This document shows positions 11,831 to 23,069 of a stretch of 64,000 bases of DNA, one piece after another. How positions within the stretch are numbered: the stretch's first letter is position 1; each line of letters opens with the position of its first letter. This DNA comes from Norana najaformis (lineage: Eukaryota > Annelida > Clitellata > Crassiclitellata > Hormogastridae). The notes beneath the pieces were generated by a model. That model had not been told where the DNA came from. It searched no databases and saw only the letters and a list, made by a program, of their open reading frames with translations. The DNA lies in the NCBI GenBank assembly GCA_964023275.1, contig OZ029915.1, positions 20,116,775 to 20,180,774 of the forward strand. Reading direction: 5' to 3'. The position numbers were made by a program, and so were the translations under genes.

Positions 11831-11974
11831 TGGCAGAGGTGATAAGAACGGTCCATTTTACGTCGAAAGTAGAAAGGGTAGTGATACATGCAGCTTTGAG
11901 CGTCGAACCTGGAGTCACATCCACTCCACAGAGACTTTGACCGCCACAACTGATCTGATGAGTGTTGACAACAA

Positions 11975-12195
11975 ATAACCTTTCGGGGACGTCTCGGACT
12001 GGATCTCGTCTCGGAAGCCAAACGTCTCTGTTTCGTCTCGGAGTCCATATACGTCTCGGTCTTATCACGGGGATCCAAGGTTTCGGTCCCGGTCTCGGTC
12101 TCGGCTGGAACTGTTAGGCGAACGTCTCGACCGACTTCGTCTATGCCTCGATGCGGGACTTCTCGGGTCTCGTCTTGGTTTCGGTTCCCAGGATC
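11975..12195. repeat. Degenerate GTCTCGG-rich repeat tract
   Basis: The heptamer-like words CGTCTCGG, GTCTCGGT and CGTCTCG recur about a dozen times over 220 bases at irregular spacing. The local composition is clearly different from the AT-rich surroundings. It looks like an old, diverged short-period satellite. Confidence 0.55.
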
Positions 12196-12199
12196 TCGT

Positions 12200-13190
12200 G
12201 GGCATCCCTTAAGGGAGCAGATCGGAAAACAGTTTCCAGAAAGTTATTCGCTTTTATTTTAGAAGAAAATCTGAGTCAAATGGCGAATTTTAAAATATGG
12301 AGAAAGCACGTTTTGTTGTTTTAGGACTGTTTCTGAGCACTATGGAGCATGAGATTTCGTCGCCTTATGAGGCAAATACAATTGTCTCATTCAAGCAGTT
12401 TATAGGCATTGATTTTATTTATTTTCAGAAGCCAGTAGGCCTAATTAGGAGCTGTGTAGATTTTCTGATTCGTTCTCCCTTTTAGAATAACTGAGCAGAT
12501 TGTCTCAGCGTATTAATCCCATTCTCAAAAATCGGACTGAGACTCCCATTCACTGCAAAGTCATGACGACGTGCCTTATGTATAGATATCTTGGTGACAT
12601 GCCTCTAGACTCAAGTCATTCGCGATAATCAGATGGACCATCGGAGTGACTGAGGAAGCGTCCAAGAACTCTGCTGCTGCTGTTGCTGCTGTTGTTTGTC
12701 GATTTATGTGATGCAGGCTCTGATGCATTGGATCTCCTTATAGAGTGCCCTCTGAAATGAGATCATGTACATGCAATTTACGAGAGAATAATGGTCAAAG
12801 GCTAAGAGTCGTGCACACTTTAGCCCTATACTGGCACTTTATACACTGACATAGACCTGCTACATGTAGGCCATAGAGGACGCGTATGCCTATGTGCCAT
12901 GTATGTAGGCCTACCTGTTTATATATCGACGGATGCCTACAGATCTATATATAAACACACATACAACTGCACGTATGCATGTGCATCTACATACATATGT
13001 AGTCTTTCATATACATATGTGTAGTCATATATTATGTATATGTATATGTAGTTTAACACACATGTATATGTTCAGTTGTACATGTAGGCCTACACTGGTG
13101 GGACAGCATATATAGGTCTACATGTAGATCTTCAGCCCTACATGTATATATGTAATGCATAGGTTCCGTTGCGCAAAGGCCTATATGCAT
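12200..13190. other. Non-coding stretch with clustered ACATGTA/TAGGCCTA palindromes
   Basis: No gene was recognised. Between about 12840 and 13160 the words TACATGTAGG, TAGGCCTA (12436, 12906, 13085) and TATGTATATG recur. The result is a dense mix of short palindromes and purine-pyrimidine alternation. Confidence 0.45.
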
Positions 13191-13191
13191 A

Positions 13192-13805
13192 CAAGGGCGA
13201 ATGCCGGAAGGGGCAATCCGGCCACGCCCCCACTTGATTTAAGGGTAGAAAACGTGCCATTCAGTTGGCTCCAAAAACGTTTTGGGTACGGGCTGCACAC
13301 AGAATTTGTATGGCAAAAAGGGCGACGATAATATTATGCTAGGAAATCAAGTTGAAAAACGGGGAACCTAGCCAGGAAAAGTCATGAACGTGTGTAAAAG
13401 TGAAAATGGGACAGAAAATAGATAAATTAAGAGACAAGAGAGCGAGAAGTCAATCAGTGGTGTAAGGAGCTAGACAAAAATATGGAAAAGAGGAAAGGCG
13501 GATGACAAAAATGGTCATCAGAAATTTTGGTGACTTGAAACGGGTTACAAAAGACTCGATGACTAAAAATAGCTCCTCAAAATCTTTCCACTACTCTTTC
13601 ATATATAATGATGTTTAAATATTTTTTTATTTTATCATATATAAACATATATATGTTTATTCTATCATATATTTTCGACTACTCTTTCATATATAATGAA
13701 ATTCACAACGACTAAAAATAGGCGGTAAAAAATGTCACCCTACACCACCCCGACCACAGTAGGGCCTAAACTTTGACCTGCTTGTCAACCTCTGGATCCG
13801 CCCGT
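13192..13805. mobile_element. MITE-like element, possibly of the CAGTGGCGGATCC-end type
   Basis: The right edge reads TCTGGATCCGCC and the left edge is GGGCGAATGCCGG. Just inside the left edge CACGCCCCCACTTGATT resembles CATGCCCCTCTTGATT of the element at 22861. Inside are two exact 22 bp direct copies of an ACTACTCTTTCATAT word (13590-13611, 13678-13699) and a perfect 20 bp palindrome ATAAACATATATATGTTTAT (13641-13660). The ends are diverged, so the boundaries are approximate. Confidence 0.4.
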
Positions 13806-14480
13806 GCACGCAAAGGCCCTATACCTTGATCTCAACGTATGCTCTACATATACATTAGCAGTAACATCTTAGTCACATTGGACTTTATTTCTTCCTGTCA
13901 ACATCAGATCGGCCTCTCTAGGCCAACAACATCTTATGGCCTGTGTTGTAGCCTACAGGTCTAAATGCCGGACTACAGTGGACACCTGTACTGTCGGCCT
14001 AAAGGACTACAACGTTGTTTTTTGCCATGCAGAGTGTGTTCCGTCCGTAGGTCTATACCTGTTGTGAGAGCCTTCGTTCAGATCTATTGTCGATAGAGAG
14101 TGTTGGTCCTCAAGGTTTACGCCCCCAACGATAATCAACTGAGCAGCAGACGTACTGTAGGCAGTTACTGGCGATTACTGTATTGAGTCCAAATCGTGTG
14201 GCCAGCATCCAATTATTCTCGGAAGAAGGCTTATCGAAAGATTTCGGGAGCTTATGTGTAGACATAATAAGCAATTAAGTCGACCTTTTCTGTTGTTTTG
14301 CCTGACTGATTACTGTGCTGGACCTGTGTGCACTTAGAGTAGGCTTCTGCAAAATAACATTGGTGTCGATTGAAAGACAATTGGTTTGAATGCGGTTACC
14401 CAACGCTCGCGAAAGGTAGGCTATTTTATTTATTTTCTTATACTTTGATATTGATAATTTTTGTATTCTGGTAACTGCCC
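13806..14480. other. Nothing recognised
   Basis: No reading frame, RNA gene or repeat that I can support was seen in this interval. Confidence 0.4.
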
Positions 14481-14483
14481 TTC

Positions 14484-14548
14484 AGATTAGATTAGATTGG
14501 ATGGAATTGGATCGGATTGGATTAGATTGGATTGGATTAGATTAGATT
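14484..14548. repeat. GATTAGATTG-type short tandem repeat
   Basis: GATTA and GATTG pentamers alternate for about 65 bases. Similar TCTAA runs occur at 23886-23905 beside a LINE, so this may be a LINE 3' tail read from the other strand. Confidence 0.6.
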
Positions 14549-14864
14549 ATCGGCTAGAACTCATGCGGCAGAGGTCAAGGCTAAGACGCACTAACCCAAG
14601 GTAAAGGTTGACAGTTGCAACCTACACATATTAATTCACCCCACAATAACAACGACGTAGACGTACAACAGCAGCAGCAACACCAATAATAAAAAAACTG
14701 CCAGTAGCTACCTTCTTAGGCTACACGAAGATCATTAGTAAACAGGCGAATGTGAAGCAACTCTGTGCGGTATTTAAATCTACCAATAGACATCCTTGGG
14801 TATACACGCATCACGCAAGCATACATTATCATCATCGTTATTATAATCATCATCATCAAGATCC

Positions 14865-15460
14865 ATGGGCAAAAAGCCCGTAGGTGTCCAATGCCCATGT
14901 TATCACCTGTCTCTATACTCTGTGGTCCTGTACAAGTTCGAAAGCATTCGATACTGTCAACACCTTACATGGAAAGACCACATAATTCATATTGCCAAAA
15001 AATCTCCAAAAGCCTTAAGATACCATCCTGCTTTGTCCATATTTTACCAAAAAACGTTACTTCACTTATTTTATTCCGTGGTCTATCCATAGGCCCTATC
15101 TGTCATATTGTTATATCACCTGGGCTTCTAATTGCATCTCTCGCTTACAATGCCCGACTACGCTGCAGAATCGAGGAATACGCACAGTCAGTAGACTATA
15201 TCCGCATGCTAGTTCAGGGCAAAAAAACACTCTTGAAACCATTACTAAACTGCAAAGTAGTATGTTAATGCACCAATTCATTAACAAACTGCTTCCATCG
15301 CCCTTTACTGATTACTTTAGCTACGCATCGATTGTCCATACTCATTACAACAAGATCCTCAGGAAATTTTTGAGAAAGGAATTTTCTCGCACTGGTACCC
15401 GACATTTTCTCTGGTATACTCTGGACCAAACATATGAAATTCCCTGCCGTCTGTACTAAA
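14865..15460 (+). mobile_element. LINE fragment: region downstream of RT, frameshifted
   Basis: Three + strand frames join to a typical LINE C-terminus: LTWKDHIIHIAKK and LLHLFYSVVYP in one frame, HQFINKLLPSPFTDYFS and HYNKILRKF in another. The sequence differs from the 9720 and 17850 families, so this is a second LINE lineage. The 3' end is not evident. Confidence 0.65.
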
Positions 15461-15869
15461 GGATGCACCCATTGTGCATCAAATTAAGAAATGCATGTAA
15501 TATTATCTAATTGATATGCAGTTTTTCTTCAGACAGGTATAACAGCATTGCACTTATGTGTGTATATTTTTATTCCGTGTTTTGTTTCTTATTCTGTTGC
15601 ACCAATAGAAAGATCTGTTGTACAATGTAATTAATTTGAAAATGTCACTTGTTGACCATATTGAGATAACGTTTTTTTGTGAAAAAGTATTTCACACAAC
15701 ACTGCACTTGCATAATTAAAGCACTGAAGAAACGTTAAATAGGCCGTCTTGAATTCGGTTTAAGAAATTAGATGACACTTTTATCGTTTTGGTCTCACCT
15801 TTGGATGCCTATTGATGTTTTTCTTTGACTGTGATAAGAATTGTTTCTGTTTGCTGGTGTTCAATAAGC

Positions 15870-16870
15870 GTCTAATCAATCAAAAATCAGAGATATCCTT
15901 GAGGACAATGGTACATAACGCTTGATTCTGCGTGTCACAGATATACATGTATGACGACTTACAAATACTGTTTACATAAACAGCATGAGACACGGTAGAA
16001 TCAAAAACAACGCCCAAGTTATGAGCAGTATCAGCTAACTTTATCAGTGATTTACCCAGTTTTAAAGATTGAAACCATTCAAACTTCTTTAGCTGCTGTG
16101 GAGTGCCCTGTAGCAGAAATTCAGTTTTCGACGAGTTAAAGAGGCGTTTATTAGCCTCCATTCAAGACTGCACCTCCTCAGAAAGACATTGAGCAACGGC
16201 TGTACAGACGAGTGACAAGACTCAAACGAGACAAGTCAAACGAAATGTAAATTGGAGTATCACCCACATTAAACTGATGACCCAGTGAATGATCATCAAT
16301 TGCTGTACCTTGTGGTGTGGTGTCAGATGTAAATAGAAAATAACCAAGCACCGAACTCTGTGCGACGCCACGTGTCACAAAATATACGGCTTCCGTCTGT
16401 GGACTGAGATAAATTGCAAATCAATTTAGGGGCAGGGCCAGAAACCCCAAACCAGTGCAGAAGACGACACAACAGAAGAGAATGGTCCACAGTGTCATAG
16501 GCAGCAGACTAGTCAAGAACCCTCATTATTTAATAGAACACATGATGTCATTATTAACAGCAAGAAGAGCGAATTCAGTTGAATGACACTTAGGGAGTGC
16601 AGATTGAAAGGGTAAGTTTAACGAGTTAAAAGAAAAGTGAGTTTGCATACGATTCATAACTACTCGTTCAAGTATTTTCGTTACTATGCTCAAAGCTGAG
16701 ATGGGTTTGTAATTAAACAAGACACCAGGATCGAGATATGGTTTGAAGTACATGCATGCATAATTATAGCCTATAAGGAGTAAGCTGATACTGGTGATGT
16801 GATGAAGAAAGGGCGTCAGCATGTTTTTGAAATTAGGAGGGAGGCAAGTGGCGGATGCCTTCATCCATCC
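15870..16870 (-). mobile_element. LINE fragment: reverse transcriptase domain
   Basis: On the minus strand, in order from high to low coordinate, there are: a start block reading MKASATCLPPNFKN; FNYKPISALSIVTKILERVV, equivalent to the N-Y-R-P-I-S motif; FQSALPKCHSTEFALL; then GVAQSSVLGYFLFT (the G-x-P-Q-G-S-V-L-G motif) and FNVGDTPIYIS, where the catalytic Y-A-D-D has become N-V-G-D. The thumb fragment ANKRLFNSSKTEFLL is at 16161. The frame is broken at least twice and the catalytic motif is mutated, so it is dead. Confidence 0.8.
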
Positions 16871-16879
16871 CATTCATCT

Positions 16880-17850
16880 ATTCATCCATCCATTTACCCT
16901 TAGCCTACAGAATTGTCTACCAATCTATAGCTTCTATCTGTGTGTGTGTGTCTGTAAGGCTGGCTGCTTTTCTAATCGTATGACTGTCTCGAACTGCATG
17001 ATCTAATGCGTCCATCTCCATGGTAATAATCACAATATAGTATGTTTTATAACTTAATTGGAGTGAACTGCGTATTGACTTTTCGTAAATGTACCTCGAA
17101 ATTTACATTATGAATTGCTTTACAACTACATATATATATAACTTAATTACCACTTATAATCATCTGCAGTTCAAACCCTCTGTTTGAACAGTCAAGTGAG
17201 GCGTTTATGGTCCGGCTTCAAATTGAAAATATAATTTACACCAACCTAACACACTACCCGCTTCTGAAATATGAAGCACTGGTTGTTAGTACAGATAGAC
17301 TTGATGTACGCACCGAATGGCCTTAGCCTTCTGCCTGCTGCATCCTATACTTCACGGTCATTTCCTACAAAGACGTAGACTGACAACTATCGGTGTATCA
17401 ATGCGCCTGAATTTGAGGATATGGAAAGGTAAATGGGAGCGTCGCCAACACCTTTCAAGCTGACTGCAATAATATCTGAGTTGTAGGCCTACTAGAGCTG
17501 GGAAAGGCGTGCAGCAACCCTCTTTAACTTAGCAGGAATGAGTTTATCCGGGATTTTAGATAGAGTTGAATTTTGTTGGCCGGCAAGTTCGGAAGCTCTC
17601 GATGCTGTGCACGACCACGGAGAAAGGTTGAGGATGTCAGCTATGAAGGTTGAAACGATGATCATTTGCCAAGGACGGTATTTTATGAAAAGAATAAGCT
17701 TATGATGGAAAGAAACCTGTGCAATACTGAACAAATATGACAGAGAAGAAGAGATATTTTTAACAGCAGAACAACTACACTGGGCTATAAAGAATACATG
17801 TCTTGGGTTGGAAAGGACACGCACTGCACAACATCAAAGCCGGATAGGAC
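16880..17850. other. Nothing recognised
   Basis: Apart from a TTCATCCATCC run near 16860 and a short TG repeat at about 16938, I see no feature. A 110-codon minus-strand frame at 17492-17824 has no recognisable motif. Confidence 0.4.
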
Positions 17851-19095
17851 TAGAATGGTAATCGTAATCGTAATCGTAAATTTGTAAAGCGCCTCTTCAT
17901 GGTAGCCTCATCAGAGGCGCTCCCGGCCCATCATCCCAGAACTGGGGAATAATACAGTCTTCAAGCGCTTACGGAAGAGGGTGGGGAGAGGGAGAGAAGC
18001 TCCCGTCGAAGGTCAGCAGGTAAAAGTCATTCCAAGAGCTAGGGCCACCAATAGCAAAGCTGCGGCGCTGAGCGGTGACAGTTCGAGCTATGGAGGGACG
18101 GCGAGATTGCCTCGAGTCGACGAACGCAGTAGTCTGCGGCCCGGAATGGAAGAAAGGGGGATGCAGAGTTCCCTTAGATAAAGCGGAGCACAGCCAACCA
18201 AACAGTCCCGCACAAGGGTCAAGGGTTTGAAGAGAATACGCTCTCGTATAGGGAGCCAATGCAATTGTTCCAGCATAAATGAAGAAATGTGGCCGAACTT
18301 AGGAATGCCACCAATCAAGCGAGCCGCAGCATTCAAGACAGACTGAAGCTGTGCAGTGTAGGAGGATCCAATGCCTACGAGGATGGCATTGCCAAAATCA
18401 ATTCTTGAGCAGGTGAATGCATGGACCAGGGTAGTTGCGGCCTGGGTCGTGAGGGAGCGTCGAATGGTGCGAATTTGCCGTAGATGATAAAAGCAAGAGC
18501 GACAGGCGTTCTTTATGTGTTCCCGCAATGTGAGCTTTTGGTCCAGAGTCATTCATAGGCCGCGTACTGAAGAGGAAAAGGAGACATAGGGAAAAGATAA
18601 AGATAAGCCCATCTTATCAATCTTTGAAAGTTGGACATAACTGCTGAGCCAGATAAATTGGGTCTTGTTAGGATTTAGGCGAATGCGGTTAGATTTCAGC
18701 CAAGCCTCATGAGTCGCCGATGCCTCAAGTACCCTCCGAACCAGTGAGACCGCCTCAGCAGCCGGGCCATGGGTAGAAGCTTTTGTGAAGCATAGTTCTG
18801 AGTATCTATATGTATGTTGAAGTCGCTCGTTACTGTAAGTTCAGAAGGAGAAGAAACCAGGAATTCAAGCAATGACTGGAATTCAGAGAAAAGTTCGTAA
18901 GCGATAGGGAGGACGGTCAACATTAACAAAGGTGAGGCGTCAGTTTCCAGAGTCCAAGGTTACAATAAGGCTTTCAACTAACTTTAGGGTTGGAATAGGA
19001 GAAGAGAAGCAAGGGAGAGCAAATTTCAGGTGTTTTTTTCAAAGAAAGACAGCTACTCCACCAAGTCTCTCTAGCCAAGGTTTATTTTGGAGAAA
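17850..19095 (-). mobile_element. LINE copy: endonuclease joined to RT C-terminus, core RT missing
   Basis: From high to low coordinate on the minus strand: an APE-type endonuclease segment containing LERLGGVAVF and, after shifts, TSDFNIHIDTQ (the G-D-F-N-x-H catalytic box, Gly replaced by Ser). Then, almost directly, the thumb and C-terminal segment LTLREHIKNACRSCFYHLRQI, HAFTCSRIDFGNAILVGIG, AAARLIGGI and GPSSWNDF. The fingers and palm that carry YADD are absent, so an internal deletion joined the two parts. The 3' end, GGCGCTTTACAAATT followed by a (TACGAT)n-like tail at about 17860-17885, is intact. Confidence 0.8.
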
Positions 19096-19099
19096 AAAG

Positions 19100-20440
19100 A
19101 TGGAGAATTTATGTAAGAAATGAAGGAAGGCTCGTCAGACGGGGGTCGAGAGGAAGTTCTTTAGCAGAGGTTGTTCCGTCCTAATCAAAATGAGTTTTAA
19201 TAATAAGCTATAAACTATTTATTTATTTGTTTAATTGGAAATACGAAAAGTTGAAACCAAACTACTCTTTAATTGGCTGATTCATTTTTCATCAATACAC
19301 TGTGTATGAAAGTGATCGCAAGTTATAAATTAACTAGCGAGGAACTATTGTCCTGAGGAATGCCTAGGGAGAATGTCAAGTGGAATGTGTAAGTGGAAAT
19401 GTTAAAAACCTGTTTCCGAAGGGTGATTAGCAATGGTTGAGGTCGATGGCGCTTGAGACCAAAAATCACAAATAAATACAGTCCACTCTGCTGGAACAAG
19501 ACGTTTATAAACAATCCCTGTTTTCTTCGCGATGACAACTGGATTTACAATCTTGAGGTATCAGCGAAAACTTCGAGTGAGGCTTGAAAATCTCAGTCTT
19601 GATACTTTGGTACCATTAAGTTATGTCTCAATGATGATCTAGACCGCGTTGATCTCCTTTGCGCGATGAAACATGATATATTACTCTTTATGTAATATGC
19701 ATTTCGTTTAATTTGTTAAAGTTTAATAACATCTTATTTGGCTTGTGCAAAACAGCATTTGTACAAATGTATTAGGCCCATATAGTAGTAGAACCAGTTT
19801 AATAACATCTTATATGCCAGCATTGGCCGTTGACGTCCATTAGCCTATATGCCAATAAAACAGTATTTATGTATGGTGTAGGGGCCTATGTAAGCCCAAT
19901 ATAAATAAGCCTAAGTAACAAACATAGTACTTAAACATGGTATTTGCATTTATGTAAAATATTAAATCGTATAAGCCTAATATAAGTAAGTCTATGTAAC
20001 AAATATCATAATTCACAGATACGAATGCACTTGAATATATATACTATATATGTATATATATATATCAAACGAGCAACATTAGGCTACATAAAAGCCTGAC
20101 TCCTATATGAACTGAATAGTAGGAAAGTATTAAGGACATTTGCAACTTGATCGCAATTCAAGAGTTTTTCGTCGAACGACAGTAGCGATCGCTCTTCTGT
20201 TGCAGTCTGTGGCAAGCTGTGAACCTGCTGGTACGGACTTCAGCAGAAACGACAACAACGGGTCGATTGATTTTACTAACAGATTGATCGATTTCAGGTA
20301 GGCTATCAGTACACTCTTAAAGGAAATACCTACTGACTATAATTACAATACATTTTGGCTAAGCATGAAGCACTGCAGTTCGGGATCCGAAACCAAGTTT
20401 CACGCAAGAAATCACACAAGAATCTTATATGTTCATAAAT
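19100..20440. other. Nothing recognised
   Basis: AT-rich with short AT microsatellites near 20035-20065. No protein motif or repeat with a second copy in the window was noticed. Confidence 0.4.
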
Positions 20441-20810
20441 AAACACTTATGTAGGAAATCTTATCAATATTATAAGTGTTACACCTATGCTGGAGATAGC
20501 GGCGTACGCGACCTCTTTAGACATAGGGCTCCGGTATCCATGGAGGAAACTTACGACGCCCCCACAGGGCGTCGTAAGTTTTCCAGAGGGTAAGGGGTGG
20601 AACCCGGAAGTCAACTCATCTTGAGGTATTTGGTATGAAGTTAAGCACATTTGGTTTACACGTTTTTGCGTCTCTTTCTATTCAGGATGAATAAATACCT
20701 GGCTGAAAATTAAGGGGGGCTGAGACAGCGAGCGCCGATGATGCGAAGCCTCGAGCGAATAGGGGGTCTGAGGAGCGTCGTAAACTCTTCCAGCGATGCC
20801 CCGGAAGCAA
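20441..20810. repeat. Hairpin-bearing repeat with duplicated GCGTCGTAA word
   Basis: At 20547-20581 a perfect 15 bp stem (AAACTTACGACGCCC and its complement) closes a 5-base loop. The right arm with its flank, GCGTCGTAAGTTTTCCAG, recurs as GCGTCGTAAACTCTTCCAG at about 20775-20793. This arrangement suggests the end structure of a non-autonomous DNA element, but target-site duplications were not established. Confidence 0.45.
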
Positions 20811-21050
20811 ATTTCTTTTATCGAAATAAAACAGACCAAGAATCGAATACAGTTAAATCGGCCTTTATTGTATGACACTCGTATCCGTCGATAGGACAAA
20901 GTGAAGTCACCGATCGAAGGGGTACACCTAAAAAACTCATTGGGTCTACATCAATTCCAGGGTGCATGGTCTTGACCTCGGGGAGGGGAAGTGGATCTAA
21001 GACCCTGGCCAGGTACGCTACTGCCTGTAAAATGCAAACTATATGTACTA

Positions 21051-21203
21051 GTGCCCAAACGAATGGAGTCCAAATGCGTTTGCGTCAAAACGTCATGGAG
21101 TCCAAACGGCTGGCACCCAAACGCTATAGCGCCCAATAAGTTGGCGTCCAAACGTCACAGCGCCAAATGGATAGCGTCCAAACGAATGGCGCCCAAAACG
21201 ACC
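21051..21203. repeat. Degenerate minisatellite, 14-16 bp unit
   Basis: About ten successive units follow the pattern N-G-Y-C-C-A-A-A-C-G plus 4-6 variable bases. Examples are TGCCCAAACGAATGG, AGTCCAAACGGCTGG, CGTCCAAACGTCACAG and CGTCCAAACGAATGG. The CCAAACG core is kept while the rest drifts. Confidence 0.7.
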
Positions 21204-21582
21204 TGCTTCTTGTAATTTTGGCTAAAGAATGCTGATGCCATCTTGAATGTTGACAATACTAAAGTGAGCTGAATTCGATTGCGGAATTCGAATCTCGGAA
21301 GACCTTACTGTGGCTGTTCTAGCTAATGATGTGTTCATTAATTAAATTCGTGTACTTTACAGTTTTGCTACGAGCTTCGATAAAAAGCTATTAATTGAAG
21401 TATGAAGCAAGAAAATGCATTGCACAGAGTAAAGAACCCTGGTAATTGGTTATACCTTTTTTGGTATTGGTAATACCTTTGTCAAGCTAAAGATCAATTG
21501 AATTAAATGTTCTACCACCCACACCAGTAGTAATGCAGAGGCATGACTGCTTGAATAGCGTTGCACAAAAATCGACCAGTCG

Positions 21583-21888
21583 ATGTCGAAACAGAATTCT
21601 GTTGATCTAGCATCGATTGAAAGTAACAATCATCGTGAGCTCCGAAACGAGAAGGAGCGTATGGCCAGAATAAATAATGACCTAGACCAGCACTCTTGCA
21701 ATCTCAATCTTCTCAATCTTCGCATCATTGAACTCACCGCTCCATCCCAAACTGCTGTTGAAGAGGTCATTTCTTACGTTCCCTATAAGATCCACCATCC
21801 GGATATTACATCAGTAGACATATCGACCATCACTATATTACAAAGACGTTCTACTACCTTCCTCGAGTCTTCTTCTTCCTCTAACTGA
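21583..21888 (+). CDS. Hypothetical ORF, possibly LINE ORF1 remnant
   Basis: The 101-codon open frame starts MSKQNSVDLASIESNNHREL and has a hydrophilic, heptad-like first half (RNEKERMARINNDL). It precedes the endonuclease and RT remains at 23070-24475 on the same strand, so it could be the ORF1 of that LINE. There is no motif to prove it and it may be non-coding. Confidence 0.2.
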   Translation: MSKQNSVDLASIESNNHRELRNEKERMARINNDLDQHSCNLNLLNLRIIELTAPSQTAVEEVISYVPYKIHHPDITSVDISTITILQRRSTTFLESSSSSN

Positions 21889-22683
21889 GTCTTCACCAGC
21901 CGAAACCCAGATCATCGTGTCTTTCACGTGTAGGCTAAGTCGGTTCTAGACAGAATACTTCGTAGTCGTCGTTTGCTCAAGGGATCTGGTGTGTGGGAGT
22001 CTCGGAAGACCTTACTGTAACCAACGCCCGCTTCTTAGCCCCTCACCGGAAGGACCCCAGATTGAAAGACATATATTCTTGGAACGGAAGAATATTTCTC
22101 ACCACATCTAAAGATGGACAGAAAATCGCGGTATTCCCTTTGCTCACATTGAATGAGCAGTTGCCGGCTTAATATTTCCTAATACTTCTCGTTAGTATTG
22201 TGATTCACCAGCCAACTGTCCCCGTGAATGCGTCCTAGTATGAAGGAACTACTGTTAATATGACTGAGCCTTATAGAAACGACGATTTTGTGTATGAATA
22301 GCTATATTTTTTAGGCTTGACATCTACGCAAGTTTGGTTAAACTATTTTATGTGCTCTTTTATGTATATTTGCTTGAAATGTTTTGGTTAAGCAATTATT
22401 ACAGCTGTTCTGATGCTATTTTGGGTTTGTTTAGTTGACCTATTATATATTATATGTATATTATATATTTTATTCCATATCTATTAAGTTTTTTTGTTTA
22501 ATTTGCTCAATTTGTTGCACATGTAGCCTAATCATCAGTGATGAGACTATCATTATAGTATATTGTACATAGTCCTGTTTGCTCATTATGGCTTCTAACG
22601 CTATGAATGAGTCCCGTGGGCCTAAGCCACTTTATGCCTGCATATCCTGTTGCGAATGTACTAATAACAATTTATAACCTTTT

Positions 22684-22836
22684 TCTTTTCCTGCCAGTGG
22701 TATATGCAATGCGTGTGTTAATCGTTTATTGCCCTTTTATTCCCTATAAACCTAACGAAAATGCTATAAACCCATTTAAATTGTTCAACAAAATGTATTT
22801 GCATTGAATGAAGACAGTGCTCCTGATCACAATCTG
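22684..22836 (+). repeat. Perfect 153 bp inverted repeat, left arm
   Basis: This segment is identical, base for base by eye, to the reverse complement of 26470-26622. It begins TCTTTTCCTGCCAGTGG and ends CCTGATCACAATCTG. Sequence identity stops abruptly at both sides. The arms are 3.6 kb apart and enclose LINE debris and the predicted first exon of the Kir gene. Confidence 0.9.
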
Positions 22837-22860
22837 AATAAGCCTATCACCATGTATTTC

Positions 22861-23023
22861 CAGTGGCGGATTTAGCTAAAGGCGATGGGGGAGATTCACC
22901 CCATGCCCCTCTTGATTGTGGGCTGGCGCCCCTCAGATCAGACCCGTGCTTGGTGAACTGCCAGAATGTGGCGCCCCTCTGAAAATGCCTTGCCCCACGC
23001 AAGCAATCCTGGACCCTTCACTG
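22861..23023. mobile_element. MITE with CAGTGGCGGA-type end
   Basis: It starts CAGTGGCGGATTTAG and ends CCTGGACCCTTCACTG, a diverged inverted pair of the kind seen in many invertebrate hAT-like MITEs. The flanking 8 bases TGTATTTC and GGTCTTTC are similar and could be a decayed target duplication. The interior is GC-rich with GCGCCCCTC words. Confidence 0.5.
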
Positions 23024-23069
23024 GGTCTTTCTCTAAATATTATATCGAAGCCGATTATAGTAATATGGT

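Noticed and set aside
22607-22807. 66-codon frame overlapping the left 153 bp arm
   Set aside because: No motif, and the same sequence in the other arm does not keep a comparable frame beyond the repeat.
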